Positions 1 to 9,541 are shown, counted from the stretch's first letter. The stretch: 64,000 nucleotides of DNA from Microglena sp. YARC (GCA_022414725.1 CM039462.1:176607810-176671809), one strand, 5' to 3'. Program-made: numbers and translations. Notes: generated from the letters alone by a model not told the origin.

Positions 1-232
1 CATCATCACACCATCACTGTACATCATCACACCATCACTGTACATCATTACACCATCACTGTACATCACCACACCATCACTGTACATCATCACACCATCA
101 CTGGACATCATCACACCATCACTGGACATCATCACACCATCACTGTACATAACCACACCATCACTGGACATCACCACACCATCACTGTACATCATCACAC
201 CATCACTTTACCTCATCTGATGCTCACTGTAC
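1..232. repeat. 21-bp minisatellite, about 11 copies
   Basis: Unit is catcatcacaccatcactgt plus a, with a few substitutions. On the minus strand each unit reads gatggtgtgatgatgtacag, which resembles the exon E 3' end and its donor (gatggtgtgatgag|gtacag). The array starts at the window edge and abuts exon E. Confidence 0.9.
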
Positions 233-336
233 CTCATCACACCATCAGCGGCTTCCACAAGCTCCCATTCGGTATGTTTGGATTCAATAGAGCCACCACC
301 ACTGTGAGGCCCACTTGGGACCAAGGTGTTAGCGGC
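233..336 (-). CDS. Exon E of the ThDP enzyme gene (linker region)
   Basis: 104 bp, acceptor ACACAG, phase 0 in, phase 2 out. It encodes [15 protein letters not shown] then [17 protein letters not shown]. This is the variable linker between the N-terminal and central domains, so homology alone would not prove it; the phase match and the two duplicated acceptor copies upstream support it. The donor could be at 232 (GTACAG) or, with a few more codons, at 211 (GTAAAG). Confidence 0.65.
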
Positions 337-515
337 CTGTGTGGGTGTGGTGTTTGGGGGGGGGAGGGGAGGGGGGGGGGATCAATTGAGCCACCACCAC
401 TGTGAGGCCCACTTGGGACCAAGGTGATAGCGGCCTGAAAGGGGGGGGGAGGGGGGGGAGATGTAAGAGGGCTACAGGAGTGATGGAGTGATAAGTAGTA
501 TGATCTATTTTGGTC

Positions 516-568
<53 letters not shown>

Positions 569-1187
569 CTTGCCACCACTGTGAGGCCCACTTGGGACCA
601 AGGTGTTAGCGGCCTGAAAGGGGGTGGGGAATGGGTGTGGGGGTGTAAGGGGTTGGGGTTAGGGTTGGGGGGGGGGGGGTACGAGGGTGTGTGGGGGGGG
701 TATGGGGAGGGTGTGTGTGTGTGGGGGAGGTAGTGATAAGGGTGTGTTGTGTGTGTGGGGGGGGGGGGGGGGGGGGGGTAAGGGTGTGTGTGTAAGGGGG
801 GGGGGGAGTGGGGTAAAGGTGTGTGTGGTGTGGTGGTGGTGGTGGGTGGGGGGGGGGGGGTAAGGGGTTCAGGTTGGGGATTGGGGATTCAGAGGAGGGG
901 GGGGGGGGGGGCTGTAAGGGTGTGTTTGTGCGTTGGAGTGTGTAGGGGTGTGTGTGTGAGGTGTGTGTGTGGGATAGGGGGGGGGGGGGATGGTGTAAGG
1001 GGGGGGGGGGGGGGGGGGGTACAGGAGTGATGGTGTGATAATAGTATGATATCTTGTGGTTAACCTCCCACATAGAAGCGCACACAGACACACAAACACA
1101 CAGGCCCTCCTTCCTTCACCCCCCCTCCCCCTCCCCCTTCATCCCCATCACACACACACAAACACACACACACTCCCCCCCCACACA

Positions 1188-1223
<36 letters not shown>

Positions 1224-1353
1224 GCACACACCACACACACACACACACCTGCATCCTAAGCCCTCCTTTCCTTGGGACAGTATCCCAGTATCAGCACACG
1301 CACCCCCCCCCCCCCACACACACACACACACACCCACTACCCCACTACCCTCC

Positions 1354-1384
<31 letters not shown>

Positions 1385-4300
1385 ACACTCCCCCACACAC
1401 ACCACACCTGCATCCTAAGCCCTCCTTTCCTTGGTACAGTCTCCCAGCTGACGTCATGCGGTACAACGAGGGTACAAACCCTGCTCCGGTGTACTTCACT
1501 ATCCGAGGTGGGCCGTCCTTGGCTTTTAAGGAATGCGATGGCTTCCGAGGTGTCTTGAATAGGATCTTGCACTGTTCTCACAAAACCTAGGGTGATGGTG
1601 GTGGTGGTGGTGGTGGTGTCTTGATTAGGATCTTGCACTGTTCACACAAAACCTAGGGTGATGGTGATGGTGGTGGTGGTGGTGTCTTGATTAGGATCTT
1701 GCACTGTTCTCACAAAAACTAGGGTGATGGTGGTGGCGGTGGTGGTGGTGTCTTGATTAGGATCTTGCACTGATCTCACAAAACCTAGGGTGATGGTGAT
1801 GGTGGTGGTGGTGGTGGTGGTGTCTTGATTAGGATCTTGCACTGATCTCACAAAACCTAGGGTGATGGTGGTGGTGGTGGTGGTGTCTTGATTAGAATCT
1901 TGCACTGTTCTCACAAAACCTAGGGTGATGGTGGTGGTAGCAACTGCGTATTCATGCAAGCATGACAGGTAGCCCAATGCAGCTAAAAGCTTTGGGCTTG
2001 ACCCAGTGGCTGGCTAATGGAGCTGGCCTGAAGCTGCTATGCATACTTTGAAAAATAAACGGCATTGAAGAGACTGATTTATGTACGTGTGAATGAAGTA
2101 CGGGCCCTCAGGCATTGGACTGAGGTACACATGACTGAAGTTTAGCCCCTCAGGCATTGAACTGATGTGATGTGGATCTTATTGATCAGATTCACACCAA
2201 TCTGATCATCTTATTGATCAGATTGATGTGAATCTTGAATGAAGTACAGCCCTCGGGCATTTAACTGATGTAAGTATGAACAAAGTACAGCCCCTCAGGC
2301 ATTTAACTGGTGTACATACGAACGAAGTACAGCCCCTCAGGTATTTACCTGACGTACTTACAAATGAAATACAGCCCTCCGGTATTTAACTGGTGTACAT
2401 ATAAATAAAGTACAGCTCCTTTGGCATTTGCCTAGTGTACGTATGAATGAAGTACATCCCCTCTGGCATTTACCTGATGTACATATGAATGAAGTACAGC
2501 CCCTCTGGCATTTACCTGACGTACGTATGAATGAAGTACAGCCCCTCTGGCATTTACCTGACGTACGTATGAATGAATTACAGCCCCTCTGGCATTTACC
2601 TGACGTACACACGAATGAAGTACAGCCCCTCAGGCATTCACCTGATGTCCATACAAATGAAGTACAGCCCCTCTGGCATTTACCTGACGTACATACGAAT
2701 GAAGTACAGCCCCTCAGGCATCCACCTGATGTACATACAAATGAAGTACAGCCCCTCTGACGTTTACCTGACACAGTCTTTGCAAGGGCGGTGATGTCCA
2801 TGGCCAAAACAGGATCAGCCTCTTGGTGCCAGGTTGCCATTTGACCAACTAGGGTCAACACGGGAGAGCGAGCTCGCTGGGTAGGTAGGTGTGGGGGGGG
2901 AGGAAATTCAGTGTGTGTGTGTGTGTGTGTGTGTGTGGAGAAGGGGGGGGAGGAGGGGGGGATTATCATGGCCAAAAAACAGGATCGGCCCCTCGATGTC
3001 AGGTTGCTGCCATTGACCAACTAGGGTCAACACAGGAGAGAGAGCTCGCTGTGTGTGTGTGGGTGGTGTGGGTGTGGGGGGGGCAGGTGGTTGGGGTTGG
3101 GGCTGGGGAGGATATTTAGGGGGGGCGGCGGGGGGAGGATATTTAGGATGTGTGTGTGGGGGGGGGTGGGGAAGATAGGTGAGGATACTGTGCAAGAAAT
3201 TTGGCAAATAATGGCTTCCACATGAGAGCTAGGTGGGTGGGCTGGAATGGGAGAAGACATGTTCACACATATACACACACGCGTACACACACATACACAC
3301 ACGTACACACACCTTGGTATTATGCAGGTTTGCCAATCCATTGGCCAGGCCAGGTCCCAGGTGGACACACACACACACACATAAACACACACACATACAC
3401 ACACACGTACACACACCTTGGCATTATGCAGGTTTGCCAATCCATTGGCCAGGCCAGGTCCCAGGTGGACACACACACACACACATAAACACACACACAT
3501 ACACACACATGTACACACACCTTGGCATTATGCAGGTTTGCCAATCCATTGGCCAGGCCAGGTCCCAGGTGGAGCAATGCCATAGCAGGTCGATGCGCCA
3601 CCCTGGCAAAACCATCAGCTGCACCGGTAGCAACATTCTCCTGCACATTGATATAATTTCAGTATTTGTCTAAATAATGTAAATTATTAAAATAGTTAGA
3701 ACATATTTTTATCCTGATGGTGGGAGGCTGGGGATAGATTCAGTTAGGTGAAGCCTCTTTCAGTGATATGCATTGGTCTAGTGGTAGACTGAGTCACTTT
3801 AAAAATGAAGAGTCGGGGGTTCGACTCCCCCTTCGGTCGCTCTTGGCGTTGCAGGTTGTCGTCAACCGCGATGGTAGCTTGTCCAGTTAAGGTAGGAGAC
3901 CGTTCCCCACCCGCGTACAACGGGCTCCCTTAGCACCACGCCCCATCAGGCGTTATTATTACCTTTTTTAGTTAGGTGATCACTCAGCAGTCCTTCCCTT
4001 AGTCCCTTTAGCCTATGTGGCCCACCCCTGGACTGTAACATACATAAATACACACTTCAAAAAATGGTTACAGCTTGCCACCCTGGCAAAAACATCAGCT
4101 GCTCGGGAAGTGACATTCTCATGCACATGAAAATAAGTTCATTTTGTGTGTCACATGATGGCGCTAGCTGGGGATTGATGCAGGTAGGTGTCATCCTGAT
4201 GGTGCTAGCTGGGGATTGATTCAGGTAGGTGATCACGCAGTCATTCCCTGCAACATACATACACACTTAACCACCCCCACCACCCCCACTACCCCCACCA

Positions 4301-5878
4301 CAGCCACCCTCACCACCCCCACTACCCCCACCACAACCACCCCCACCACAACCACTACCCCCACCACAACCACCCCAACCACCCCAACCACCCCCACTAC
4401 GCCCACCACAGCCACCCCCACCACTGCCACCCCCACCAACACACCTGAAATCACAGTTCAGTCCGAATCTCGGACAATCCATCCACAATAGCCACCAAAA
4501 GTTGACCCCCCCCACACACGCACACACACACACAACGTACACCCACCCACGTACCACCACCCACCCACCAGCAGCAGCGCACCTGCAAGCACAGTACAGC
4601 TCGAATTGCAGGCAACCTATCCAGCGCTGCCACATGCAATCACCCCCCCCACACACACAAACTCTCTCACACACACACACACACCACCCCCACAACCAAC
4701 CACCGCCAGCACCGCACCTGGAAGCACAGTACAGCCCAAATCTCAAACGCAACCCACTAGGTTCATTTTTATTTTTCTTTTTTTGACCCTTGGTTCATCT
4801 CTCTTGTTTTTTTGCATGACCAATCAAACCTCGCAAACCCACCCCCCTCCCGGGGTATACGTTATTGTTGAACTACAAGGCTGCAAGTGCTCTCCAGAAA
4901 TCTTGCAAGATGTCTGGAGAGCACTCGAAGCCGTGTCGTTCAACACACCCTTCAGCGTTTTTCTTTGTCAGCCCTTCCTACACGGTTGAGCAAGTCCCTT
5001 AAACCTATTTGGCCTACCCCTGGACTGTAACAACATACGCATACACCCTAGCCACCCCTGCCCACCCACCTACCAGAACCACCAGCGCACCTGCAAGCAC
5101 AGCACAGCCCGATTCTCAGGCAGTCCATCCAGCGCTGCCATTGCATTCCTTTTTTTATATGACCAATCATACCCCGCCCCCACCACCCCCTACCACACCA
5201 GCGCACCTGCAAGCACAGCACAGCCCGATTCGCAGGCAGTCCAACCAGCGCTGCCACTGCATTTCTTTTTTTTATATGACCAATCATACCCCGCCCCCAC
5301 CACCCCTACCACACCAGCGCACCTGCAAGCACCGTACAGCTCGTATCTCAGGCAACCCATCCAGCTCTGTCACATGCAATCACACACACCATCCCACCCC
5401 CACCACCCCCACCCCAACCACCGCCACCCACATCCCAACCACCGCTGCCCCCACCAGCGCACCTGCAAGCACAGTACAGCCGAATCTCAGGCAACCCATC
5501 CAGTGGTGCTGCTATGTTCATTTTTTTGCTTTTTTCCGCTAGACTCGTTTTTTTTTCCCCCGCTAGGTTCATTTTTTTTGTTTTTTTCCGCTAGGTTCAT
5601 TATTTAAAATGACCAATCATACCCCGCGCCCTCCCCCCCCCCCCCCCCCCCCCCAACCACCCCCAACCACCCCCAACCACCCACCCTCACCAGCGCACCT
5701 GCAAACACAGCACAGCCCGAATCTCAGGCAGTCCATCCAGCGCTGCCACTAGGTTCATTTCTGTTGTGCCGGGGTTGGCAAAGCAAACATTAATTCCGCT
5801 GTCAAGGGCAGCCCTCATCATTTGGTCGGCCCCACTTTCCATCTCACTGCCACTCTCACGTTTGACTGCCTGCGCCAT
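233..5878 (-). CDS. ThDP-dependent enzyme, acetolactate synthase large-subunit type (5 exons, 3' partial)
   Basis: Five minus-strand exons (5878-5699, 3640-3521, 2876-2768, 1586-1408, 336-233) join in frame to about 230 residues. Read in order they follow the N-terminal pyrophosphate/pyrimidine-binding domain of thiamine-diphosphate enzymes: [20 protein letters not shown] and PGTTEM, then [14 protein letters not shown] with the catalytic-type Glu, then [19 protein letters not shown], then [14 protein letters not shown], then SGFVRT and [11 protein letters not shown]. Such enzymes decarboxylate 2-oxo acids; the closest relatives by eye are acetolactate-synthase-like proteins, so substrate is not determined. 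Full members have about 520-560 residues, so roughly the N-terminal 40% is here and the rest lies beyond the left edge. All introns have GT-AG ends and are filled with copies of their own splice junctions. Family assignment is secure by motif order; exact enzyme activity is not. Confidence 0.85.
337..1407. repeat. Intron 4 of the ThDP gene: exon copies plus G-rich and CA-rich arrays
   Basis: Copies of the exon E 5' end with acceptor lie at 388-437 and 570-616. A (CA)n tract is at 519-566. From 617 to 1020 the sequence is a G/GT-rich array, and from 1090 to 1407 a C/CA-rich array. A copy of the exon D 3' end with its donor is at 1249-1288; the real one is 1408-1447. Long frames here (Cys-Val or His-Thr repeats) are repeat translations. 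Confidence 0.8.
1408..1586 (-). CDS. Exon D of the ThDP enzyme gene (GFVRT to SWETV block)
   Basis: 179 bp, acceptor CCCTAG, donor GTGTGG. It completes the Gly codon split by intron 3 (phase 1) and encodes [18 protein letters not shown], then [14 protein letters not shown], ending RKGGLRMQ in phase 0. VRT and the LVVPHDVSW strand match the family's WVRT and TLILPADVSW positions. Confidence 0.82.
1587..1935. repeat. Acceptor-derived minisatellite, about 65-70 bp unit, five copies
   Basis: Each unit contains, on the minus strand, the intron 3 acceptor (ccctag) followed by about 40 bases of the exon D 5' end ([12 protein letters not shown]) and a (ACC)n tract. The functional copy is the rightmost in gene order, at 1586. 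Extra copies begin near 1654, 1720, 1788, 1860 and 1925. Confidence 0.88.
1936..2084. repeat. Dispersed repeat fragment (family also at 39.2, 45.6, 45.9 and 46.6 kb)
   Basis: The block with cttgacccagtggctggcta, then gagctggcctgaagctgcta and gaaaaataaa resembles stretches near 45.6-45.75 kb and 46.0 kb (agggagctgcctagaagctg). It sits in intron 3 between two arrays. No gene seen. Confidence 0.5.
2085..2767. repeat. 42-bp minisatellite derived from the exon C donor, about 16 copies
   Basis: The unit contains ggcatttacctgacgtacgt and gaatgaagtacagcccctct. On the minus strand it carries gtcag|gtaaa, the same context as the exon C donor at 2768-2766. Because 42 is a multiple of three, both strands stay open for over 100 codons; these frames are not genes. 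Copies decay leftward; an AT-rich imperfect inverted repeat (gatcttattgatcag) interrupts it near 2180-2235. Confidence 0.88.
2768..2876 (-). CDS. Exon C of the ThDP enzyme gene (LVGQMATWH block)
   Basis: 109 bp, acceptor ACCCAG, donor GTAAAC, ending in phase 1. It encodes [18 protein letters not shown] then [18 protein letters not shown], which corresponds to the family stretch where NIVGDHATYH and the ARPVSGWVRT segment occur. A frame-broken older copy is at about 2968-3050 in the upstream intron. Confidence 0.83.
2877..3520. repeat. Intron 2 of the ThDP gene: decayed exon copies and GT/CA arrays
   Basis: 2968-3050 is a decayed copy of exon C (ctagttggtcaatggcagca on the minus strand), with indels that break the frame. 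3050-3180 is G/GT rich. 3240-3520 holds CA-rich filler with two copies of the exon B 3' end plus donor at 3313-3365 and 3417-3471 (spacing about 104 bp). Confidence 0.82.
3521..3640 (-). CDS. Exon B of the ThDP enzyme gene ([10 protein letters not shown] block)
   Basis: 120 bp, exactly 40 codons, acceptor GTGCAG and donor GTGTGT. It begins with the conserved Glu of the ThDP N-terminal domain ([11 protein letters not shown]) and ends [18 protein letters not shown]. It follows exon A without a gap in the family alignment (CLQ then ENV). Two partial copies of its last 53 bp with the donor lie just downstream at 3313-3365 and 3417-3471. Confidence 0.85.
3766..4055 (+). mobile_element. tRNA-derived SINE
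   Basis: A box tggtctagtgg at 3774-3784 and B box ggttcgactcc at 3818-3828 are both near-perfect Pol III internal promoters with tRNA-like spacing, and the T stem (GGGGG/CCCCC) is intact. The acceptor arms (tatgcat and ttcggtc) do not pair, so this is a tRNA-like head rather than a tRNA gene. The body ends in a segment with cctatgtggcccacccctgg and actgtaacatacataaatac. Related tails recur near 5.0, 8.7, 11.4 and 47.3 kb. It lies in intron 1 of the ThDP gene in the opposite orientation. Confidence 0.75.
4056..5698. repeat. Intron 1 remainder: seven copies of the exon A 3' end and donor
   Basis: A decayed exon B 5' copy is at about 4072-4125. 4267-4440 is a CCACCC-type array. Copies of the exon A 3' end ([12 protein letters not shown] region plus donor gtgcgctgg) occur near 4443, 4580, 4717, 5090, 5204, 5320 and 5460; the functional one is 5699-5750. 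Between them lie T-rich blocks (gaccaatcatacccc) and C-rich tracts. A SINE-tail fragment is at about 4970-5045. Confidence 0.85.
5699..5878 (-). CDS. Exon A of the ThDP enzyme gene (start codon to CLQ)
   Basis: This exon is 180 bp, 60 codons, phase 0 at its 3' end. It runs from an ATG at 5878 ([10 protein letters not shown]) through [19 protein letters not shown] and [10 protein letters not shown] to LCLQ, then donor GTGCGC. The ATG gives an N-terminus about 15 residues longer than bacterial relatives. The frame stays open upstream to a possible acceptor near 5907 (GTGCAG), so a preceding exon or leader is possible. No clear organelle presequence is visible downstream of the ATG. Confidence 0.8.
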
Positions 5879-5908
5879 TATTATCCTGTGGCCACTCCCT
5901 GCTGCACA

Positions 5909-6740
5909 TGATAAAGGTGCTCAGCTACAGGGATGTTGAGTGCTTAAATCTATATTGTTTCTGTGTACTGTTCATCGGCCCCACTGCCCCCATCACCCCC
6001 CTCATCACTGCCACTCTCATGCATGATTGCCTGCACCGTTATTATGCTGGGGCCACTCCCTGCTGCAAATGTATGTGTATTGTTCATTGGCCCCTCTGCC
6101 CCCATCACCCCCCTCATCACTGCCACTCTCACGCATGATTACTTGTGCCATTACTGTGCTGGGGCCACTCCCTGCTGCAAATGTATGTGTATTGTTCATC
6201 GGCCCCACTGCCCCCATCACCCCCCTCATCACTGCCACTCTCACGCATGATTACTTGTGCCATTACTGTGCTGGGGCCACTCCCTGCTGCAAATGTATGT
6301 GTATTGTTCATCGGCCACTGCCCCCATCACCCCCCTCATCACTGCCACTCTCACGCATGATTACTTGTGCCATTACTGTGCTGGGGCCACTCCCTGCTGC
6401 AAATGTATGTGTATTGTTCATCGGCCCCACTGCCCCCATCACCCCCCTCATCACTGCCACTCTCACGCATGATTACTTGTGCCATTACTGTGCTGGGGCC
6501 ACTCCCTGCTGCAAATGTATGTGTATTGTTCATCGGCCCCACTGCCCCCATCACCCCCCTCATCACTGCCACTCTCACGCATGATTACTTGTGCCATTAC
6601 TGTGCTGGGGCCACTCCTTGCTGCAAATGTATGTGTATTGTTCATCGGCCCCACTGCCCCCATCACCCCCCTCATCACTGCCACTCTCACGCATGATTAC
6701 TTGTGCCATTACTGTGTTGGGGCCACTCCCTGCTGCAAAC
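5909..6740. repeat. 112-bp tandem repeat containing the exon A start region
   Basis: Units start at about 112-bp spacing (atgtatgtgtattgttcat at 6069, 6181, 6293, 6402, 6514, 6626). On the minus strand each unit contains atttgcag|cagggagtgg and then atggcacaagtaatc plus cgtgagagtggcagtga, which parallels the exon A start (atggcgcaggcagtc, cgtgagagtggcagtga). The array therefore copied the 5' end of the ThDP gene. Confidence 0.88.
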
Positions 6741-7800
6741 GAGAAAGGTGGTCAGCTCCAGGGAGTTTGAGTGTTTACATGCGGTAGAATATACTGGTGT
6801 ATGTATTGATTAGCAATAGCACTTTCCATGTCACCACGCACACACAAACATGTGTTCATTGGCCCCACTGCCCTCATCATAGCCACTCACGCGCACATTA
6901 TATGTATATGCAGGTATATTTATATTTTATATTTATTATATGTCATTTATCTATTCATTAGCACACACACAACATGTATTGATCGGCATGACTTTCCATC
7001 TCACTGCCACTCTCACGCTTGACTGTCTGAGGCATTATTATGCTGTGGCCACTCCCTGCTGCAAACGAGAAAGGTGGTCAGCTCCAGGGAGTTTGAGTGT
7101 TTACATGCGGTAGAATATACTGGTGTATGTATTGATTAGCAATAGCACTTTCCATGTCACCACGCACACACAAACATGTGTTCATTGGCCCCACTGCCCT
7201 CATCATAGCCACTCACGTGCACATTATGTGTATATGCAGGTATATTTATATTTTATATTTATTATATGTCATATATATATTCATTAGCACACACACAACA
7301 TGTATTGATCGGCATGACTTTCCATCTCACTGCCACTCTCACGCTTGACTGTCTGAGCCATTATTATGCTGTGGCCACTCCCTGCTGCAAACGAGAAAGG
7401 TGGTCAGCTCCAGGGAATTTGAGTGTTTACATACGGTAGAATATACTAGTGTATGTATTGATTAGCAATAGCACTTTTCATATCACCACGCACACACAAC
7501 ATGTGTTCACCGGCCACACTACCCTCATCACTGCCACTCCCACGTTTGAGTGCCTGTGCCATTATTATGCTGGGGCCACTCCGTGCTATAAAGGATAAAT
7601 GTGATCAGCTACAGGGATGTGTAGTGCTTACATATATTGTTTATGTGTATTGTTCATCGGCACTACTGCCCCCATCACTGCCCCCATCACTCCCCCCGTC
7701 ACTGTCACTCCCACGCATGATTGCCTGCACTGTTAGTATGCTGGGGCCAATCCCTGCTGCAAATGATTAAGGTGATCAACTACAGGGATGTTGAGTGTTT
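6741..7800. repeat. About 326-bp tandem duplication, three copies
   Basis: gagaaaggtggtcagctcc recurs at 6741, 7067 and 7392. Each unit also carries the gccactccctgctgcaaa core of the neighbouring 112-bp repeat and an AT-rich stretch (ttatattttatatttattat). This is upstream of the ThDP gene; no promoter element could be identified with confidence. Confidence 0.85.
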
Positions 7801-8098
7801 GCATATTGTATACTGGAACATGTATTGACTAGCAATAGCACTTTTCACACCACATACACAAAACATGTTTTTATCGTTCCTATTCCTTTGAATGGTTCAT
7901 ATTCCATTGAATTGTTCCTATTCCTTTGAATTGTTCATCTTCTTTTGATTTTTTCATATTATTTTGAATTTTTCATATTATTTTGAACTGTTCATATTAT
8001 CTTAAACTGTTCATATTATTTTGAATTGTTCATACTTGGTAGATGATTTTTGTATTTTTCTAAACTAGACTCCCAAAGACGACGAGTACTCAAATTTC
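7801..8098. repeat. AT-rich short tandem repeat
   Basis: From about 7870 to 8040 a degenerate 20-25 bp unit (ttttgaattgttcatatta) repeats. No gene is visible. Confidence 0.6.
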
Positions 8099-8099
8099 T

Positions 8100-8460
8100 G
8101 GCTGGAGCCAGTGATGTTTTTTCAAATTTGAAAGTGGGGTTTTTTCTAGCTTTATGGTTTTTTGCCACCTCCAAGGACAGCATTTTAGTGCTTTATATCA
8201 GGGTAATTCAAAGCGCGCGCTTTGGCGCTTTTGAGCGCTGATTTTTTGACCCCCTCTGCGCTTTAAGCGCAGTTTTTGCAACCCCTTGTGGGCGCTGCAA
8301 GCAATTTTTGCGCTTTTTGCACTACAAAGCGCAGTTTTTTTGTTTTTAAGTACGCTAAAGCGCTGCCCAATTTTGCCATTTTAAGTGCCCTGCTTTATAT
8401 GGCTTTTGACAGCTTTCGTACCTATTCTGTGGCTTTTAGGGGCATTTAAGGCAACAAAAA
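8100..8460. repeat. Dispersed repeat (shared with 63.07-63.40 kb) split by a MITE
   Basis: tcaaatttgaaagtgg, ttctagctttatggttt and ggcatttaaggcaacaaaaa match the blocks at 63075-63200 and 63270-63400. The match is interrupted at 8199-8392 by a MITE, giving relative age: this repeat is older. Confidence 0.7.
8199..8392. mobile_element. hAT-like MITE with perfect 8-bp target duplication
   Basis: The 194-bp element begins cagggtaatt and ends agtgccctg, so both ends start CAGGG when read inward. It is flanked by the perfect 8-bp duplication CTTTATAT (8191-8198 and 8393-8400). Eight-bp duplications and CAGGG ends are typical of hAT elements. The body is rich in gcgctttaagcgc-type motifs and has no coding capacity. 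Confidence 0.85.
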
Positions 8461-8944
8461 ATATTTATACTGCGATGATTTCGCGAGAACGGAGTCAAAA
8501 CTATATATAGCGGGGGAAATCCCTGGCTACAGCCATGTAAACCTGGATTTGCTTACATGGCTACAGGCAGCAATTTGAGTGCTAGCCCTCTTCGGCAGTA
8601 AAAATAATTACCAGGAAAAATGTAATCATATTCATCACCAGCAGCAGTAGCCATGTACCGGTAATCAAGTTTAAGTTGTAAAATATTCCCGATCTGTGGC
8701 ATTTTGGTGTTGTTGTTACAGGCTAGGGGTAGGCCAAATAGGCTAAAGAGAATTGCCCAACCGTGACAAGAGGGTTCAACGAAAAAGCACTGTTTCTGAT
8801 TTACTTAAAGCACCGAGTCTGATTGAAATCCATGACTCTGTAATAAGAATACGGTAGCCTTATTTGTGTGTACAAGAACTGACAAGAAGGATTTTATCTT
8901 GTAAGGGTGGTGGGCCAGTTGGTTATCCTACACTAGATTTTTCG
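8461..8944. other. No gene seen; inverted SINE/LINE tail fragment near 8700-8775
   Basis: The stretch is AT-rich and without a supported gene. taggccaaataggctaaag near 8731 is the reverse complement of the tail shared by the dispersed SINE/LINE family. accaggaaaaatgtaatcat near 8610 matches another dispersed family seen near 30.2, 42.3 and 43.5 kb. Confidence 0.6.
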
Positions 8945-9215
8945 ACCTGAAATTGAAATTGTTACATCCGAGTAACGCGCCACTCTCAGGACGTGAAGTT
9001 AAGGACACCACTGCCTAAGCCGGAGCTAGCAGTAGTCACCATTTCGACCTGAATCCTTGTTGCCGCTGGTTTGTGGCGGGAGACCCACCTCCTGGGTGAA
9101 ATTTCTTTCAGAACTAAAAACAAAATAGCCCTAGACTGGAAGTATGATATGTGATGTGGCGGAGCCATTTGGGGTACCATACCATCGATCTTGAAAACGC
9201 GACATCTCGAGTTGT
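8945..9215. repeat. Direct repeat, copy 1 of 2
   Basis: attgttacatccgagtaa, actctcaggacgtg and gtgatgtggcggagccat recur in the same order at 9565-9830. The identity is high in blocks with different spacer lengths. Confidence 0.75.
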
Positions 9216-9363
9216 GTGTTCAGCTCACGCTCAGTAAACACCAGCTCAGAAAATCAGCTCAGTAAAACCTGCTCAGCTCAGTAAATGATATATGGTGTGA
9301 GGAACCATCTGGGGTACCGTATCTCACATTGATGGCCATTTCAAGTCACTCGAGAGTCGAGAC

Positions 9364-9541
9364 CAGGGTACTACTAAGCGCGGTGCCGCGCTGCCTTTCT
9401 GAGCCCCTCTGCGCGTTTAGTTTTTTCAACTCCCTGTGGACGCAGCGCACAGTTTTTGCGCTTTTTGCTCCATCAAGCGCTGACCGATTTGGCGTTTGTG
9501 CGCTTTAAGCGCTGACTAATTTGGCAATAAGTAGTACCCTG
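9364..9541. mobile_element. hAT-like MITE with 12-bp perfect terminal inverted repeats
   Basis: The ends are cagggtactact (9364-9375) and its perfect reverse complement (9530-9541), giving a 178-bp element. The 8-bp flanks gtcgagac and ctcaagac agree at 6 of 8 positions, consistent with an older hAT duplication. The body has the same gcgcttt/aagcgc style as the MITE at 8199-8392 and belongs to the same family. Confidence 0.8.

Noticed and set aside
640..680. Telomere-like ggttagggttgggg
   Set aside because: A single occurrence inside a G/T-rich array, no regular TTTAGGG or TTTTAGGG repetition.
606..1091. Long frames rich in His-Thr-Pro or Cys-Val-Gly
   Set aside because: They translate (CA)n/(GT)n and C/G runs and occur in mirrored form on both strands; the same applies to 12.1-14.4 and 15.7-16.6 kb.
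2358..3020. 220-codon minus-strand frame
   Set aside because: Only the part overlapping exon C is real; the rest is the 42-bp array, open because the unit is a multiple of three.
3774..3840. Functional tRNA gene
   Set aside because: A and B boxes and T stem are good, but the acceptor strands do not pair, and the sequence continues into a repeat body, so it is a SINE head.
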